From Lepidodermella squamata (taxonomy: Eukaryota > Gastrotricha): a DNA stretch of 64,000 nucleotides. The stretch lies in the NCBI GenBank assembly GCA_047495785.1, contig JBLDXI010000055.1:992001-1056000 (forward strand). The letters run 5' to 3'. The notes beneath the pieces were generated by a model. The model ran no database searches. It was not told the origin of the DNA and saw only the letters and a list, made by a program, of their open reading frames with translations. A program made the position numbers and the translations under genes. Within the stretch, counting starts at the first letter, position 1. Each line of letters opens with the position of its first letter. Below, one piece after another: positions 60,721 through 64,000 of the stretch.

Positions 60721-60910
60721 CTCCAAAAATTAAATTCCTAGTTAACGAGCCCGGCTGTCATCTTATCAGCATTTACCCGTGGTCTCATATCTTCATTCTT
60801 CCCACTACCAAATTTATCAAAAATGTGAGAAAAAAAGAGGCAATGGGCATTTTGTCTCAGCGAAAAGCTGATACTTTATCAAACTACACTTCAGTCCACT
60901 AGAAAATAAC

Positions 60911-62949
60911 ATGGAACCAGCCTCTCCAGCCGCGTTCGGGGCGATCGACATTGCTGTATTAGTTGCGTACTTTGTGGCAGTCATCGCCACTGGAATCTAC
61001 GCCATGTGTAAATTTCAACGAAATACAACATCTGGCTATTTTCTAGCCGGTCGCTTCATAACTTTCCTCCCGATCGGAGCTTCTCTCTTTGTTAGTAACA
61101 TTGGCTCGGAGCACTTCATCGGCTTGGCTGGGTCAGGGGCAGCGACTGGTCTTGGAGTTGGGGCTTTCGAGTTTAACGTAAATACCCTAATCACGTTGAA
61201 AGTTAAAAAACTTGAATAATTTTACATCAGGCATTATTTTTGTGTCAATTGTTGGGATGGCTTTTTCTTCCTGTTTACATTGCCTCAGGCATAACAACGT
61301 TGCCCGAATACCTGAAGAAACGGTTTGGAGGGCGCCGGGTCAACATATACCTGTCTCTGGTTTCCCTCGCTATTTATGTTATGTCAAAAATATCGGTCAA
61401 CCTTTATTCCGGATCGCTCTTCATTCAAACAGCATTAGACTGGAACATCTACGCCTCGATCTCGCTTTTGATCGGTCTGACTGCGATTTTCACGCTATCC
61501 GGGGGTTTGGCCGCTGTTATTTACACCGATACAATACAGGCAGTGCTTATGATAGCTGGAGGCTTGACTCTTATGGTGTTCGCCTTCATTGAAGTTGGAG
61601 GAATTTCGGAGCTTTACTCGAGATACATGTTAGCTGCCCCGAACACTACTAGCTTCATGGATTTGAATCAAACAATAGCGGCAAATTGTGGTCTGCCAAG
61701 ACCCGACTCGCTGCAAATGCTTCGCGACCCTGTCGATTCCGACATTCCTTGGCCGGGTTTTTTGCTCGGAACAACCGCAGCCTGTATATGGTACTGGTGT
61801 GCCGATCAAGTCATTGTTCAGCGAGCTCTTGCGGCAAAAACTCTTGCCCACGGCCAAGGTGGTTGTCTCGTAGCGGGTTATCTCAAAATCCTGCCTCTAT
61901 TTATGATTGTTATGCCGGGAATGATCAGCCGAGTTTTGTACCCCGATGAAATTGCTTGTGTATTGCCTGATGAATGCGAGCGAATTTGCGGAAATAGAGC
62001 TGGCTGTTCCAACATGGCCTATCCTAAACTAGTCATGGAGCTGATGCCGTGTGGCCTTCGTGGCCTCATGGTCGCAGTAATGTTAGCCGCTCTCATCACC
62101 GATTTAACATCAATCTACAACAGCGCCTCCTCCCTATTTACGGTAGACATATACCCATTGTTCCGGGCAAAGGCATCGAACAAAGAGCTCATGATCGTCA
62201 GTCGACTGTTTATCGTCTTCATGACCGTTATTTCAATCATTTGGGTGCCGATTTTGAAGAGCGTGCAAGGTGGTCAGCTCTTTATGTACATCCAAGCCGT
62301 TCAAGCTTTCCTCGGGCCACCAATTGCCGCTGTATTCCTTATGGCTATCTTATGGCCTCGAGCAAATGAACAGGGGGCGTTTTGGTCTCTGATGGCTGGC
62401 TTAGTTACGGGCGGTATTCGGATGGCGCTTGACTTCAGCTACAGTGAACCGCAATGTGGCGAGCCGGATCTTAGGCCGGCCATTATCCGAGATGTTCATT
62501 ACATGTACTTCGCGCTGATTCTTTTTGTGCAGAGCGTGGTCGTAATTATCGTTGTAAGTAGGTTTACAACGCCTCTACCTCATTGGCGAATTATTCGAAC
62601 GATATTTCTACGCCGATATGACACGACTCTCAGACCTGATGAAATGCCAACGGAAACTATTGAACATCTCCTGGGCCACGATGAGGCGGGGTCTATTAAG
62701 GAAGAAAGCTCAAGCTGGTTCAAGCAGGCATTTGCTTGGTGGTGTGGTCTCGAAAGTGATAGCAAACATGCGAAGAAAGAGACAGAAGAGTCCGCCCAAA
62801 GAAACGTTGACAGACTTGTGTCGTTGTTGAGACAAGAATCGAGAACTTCCACTGTGTTGGCCGCGAACTTGATAATTATTTTGGTTGTAACAGTCGTTAT
62901 CTATGTTGTCTTTTCCTTACCGCCTAGTTGGCTAGGCTTTCGAATTTGA
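60911..62949 (+). CDS. SLC5-family sodium/solute symporter (SGLT-like)
   Basis: Exons 60911-61177 and 61231-62949, with a 53-base intron, encode 661 residues, a typical SGLT length. The family couples sodium entry to uptake of sugars, inositol or similar solutes. Landmarks: T-S-G-Y-F-L-A-G-R, A-S-L-F-V-S-N-I-G-S-E-H-F-I-G-L-A-G-S-G-A-A, G-W-L-F-L-P-V-Y, T-L-P-E-Y-L-K-K-R-F-G-G, G-G-L-A-A-V-I-Y-T-D-T-I-Q, W-Y-W-C-A-D-Q-V-I-V-Q-R, and a Cys-rich extracellular loop (C-V-L-P-D-E-C-E-R-I-C-G). Also present are T-D-L-T-S-I-Y-N-S-A-S-S-L-F-T and a final membrane helix near the C-terminus. These match SGLT rather than the SMCT group of the gene at 47591. Substrate not decidable. Confidence 0.95.
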
Positions 62950-63105
62950 AGAGTAAAACGAAAAAATTGTCATTCATATTTGAGTTTTGACAAAAAACAA
63001 GCACACGCCAACCCAAGCTAAGCTCGCGCCCTTCTTGCGGTGTTACATCACTGATCAAAAAAATTAAAATAAATTTATTTTTTCATTTTAATAAAATTAA
63101 TATTT

Positions 63106-63808
63106 TTGAAAATGTGGCACCCAGGTCTTAACTATCCGACCGTCCCCGGCTCTACGCCAACCGCATGGACTCACCCTGGTTGGGGTACCATTACCCCGAG
63201 CCCGAGTCCGATGACTCCGTTGGCGCAAGTCGACAAGACGCTGAAGGCCATCGATCATGACCTGCATGGCATGAAGCTAGCAATTGATACCTCTCTCAGT
63301 ACTTTCGATAAGACACTCAACGCCTTCGAAAATGCCTTCTCATCGGAACTTAACGAGCAGCCGTCGCGCCCAGCTAACTTGATTGAGCACTATTCGTTGA
63401 TGAACCCGATCCGCATCGATGCTGATGGCAATCGCTGGCTCAACTTCTACTTCGACCTGCGCTCGTTCAAGCCAGAGGAGATCAGCGTCACCCTGAACTC
63501 GAAAGAGCGCTCGCTGAACGTCGAAGCTGCTCACGAGATCAAGGACTCGAAGGAGCACTACATTAAACGATCTTACTCACGCAAAGTCTTCATCCCGGAG
63601 AACCTGGCGATTGATTTGGCCAAAGCTGACATCAAATCTTGTCTCACGAACGAGGGATTGCTCTGCGTCGAGTCACCTCTACCTAGGGTATACTATTCAA
63701 TATTGCGCTTTTATGAGTTAATTTCAGTTTAATTTTATTTAGGAAGCCGGGAACACTTCGACCTCTACTTCAAACCTCATTTTCCCAGTTGCTGTCAAGA
63801 CCATCTAA
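63106..63808 (+). CDS. Small heat shock protein
   Basis: Exons 63106-63687 and 63743-63808, with a 55-base intron after L-P-R, encode 215 residues. The N-terminus is short and Pro/Thr/Trp-rich (M-W-H-P-G-L-N-Y-P), then a helical segment (D-K-T-L-K-A-I-D-H-D-L-H-G-M-K). The bridging segment F-S-S-E-L-N-E-Q-P-S-R-P-A-N-L-I-E-H-Y-S-L-M-N-P-I leads into the alpha-crystallin domain (about 105-192), which is very close to those at 1792 and 3413. The tail ends I-F-P-V-A-V-K-T-I. An AATAAA at about 63878 is the probable poly-A signal. Confidence 0.92.
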
Positions 63809-64000
63809 ATATGAAACTTGAAATATAAGATATAACCGATTTATGATTTTGGAATCCGATCAAAACTTCTGGAACTGATAATAAAATAGCCGCGAAAATT
63901 TCATTTTTTTCATACAAATTTCCTAATCGGAATACACTCGAATACACTTAAAACGCTGTGTTTTGTTGTCAAATTCATCGAAACCGTGCGATGACGACAT

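Overview
This window is a piece of nuclear DNA from an animal with a compact genome. Genes are split by very short GT-AG introns, mostly 45-66 bases. There are two replication-type histone genes with metazoan histone 3' stem-loops, an NPC1 cholesterol transporter, alpha-crystallin small heat shock proteins, SLC16 and SLC5 transporters and cathepsin-like proteins. Tiny introns, AT-rich spacers and several closely spaced same-strand genes fit a small ecdysozoan such as a nematode. I cannot fix the species or even the phylum from sequence alone. No rRNA, tRNA or CRISPR array was recognised.

Layout. 0-8.6 kb: a partial gene for a secreted protein, two divergent small heat shock genes, a Helitron-like element, a glutathionyl-hydroquinone-reductase-like gene, and a second member of the secreted family. 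10.3-19 kb: a long small heat shock protein, a divergent H4/H3 pair, and a nine-exon NPC1. 19.4-28.3 kb: a proline-rich/charged-repeat protein, a repeat-rich 2-kb tract with a broken reductase fragment, a second full reductase, another small heat shock gene, a secreted ankyrin protein, and a third member of the secreted family. 28.3-56.2 kb: seven SLC16/MCT-like transporters, all on the minus strand. They are interrupted by an ARG1-like J-protein, three tandem cathepsin-L-like genes and a plus-strand SLC5 gene. 56.6-63.8 kb: a cytosolic ankyrin protein, a dead non-LTR reverse transcriptase, an SGLT-like SLC5 gene and a fifth small heat shock gene.

Themes. (1) Local duplication dominates: five small heat shock genes, seven MCT-like genes, three cathepsin-like genes, three reductase sequences and three members of an unrecognised secreted family. 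Relics between the cathepsin genes show that a block holding cathepsin plus MCT genes was duplicated and then decayed. (2) All three cathepsin-like proteins carry Ser where papain-family enzymes have the catalytic Cys, while keeping His and Asn. (3) The reductases belong to a family best known from bacteria, fungi and plants, so horizontal acquisition is possible. (4) The secreted family sharing a W-W/F-x-C-G block matches nothing I recognise. Exon coordinates were worked out by hand from reading frame, splice signals and paralogue alignment; every multi-exon model given closes in frame.
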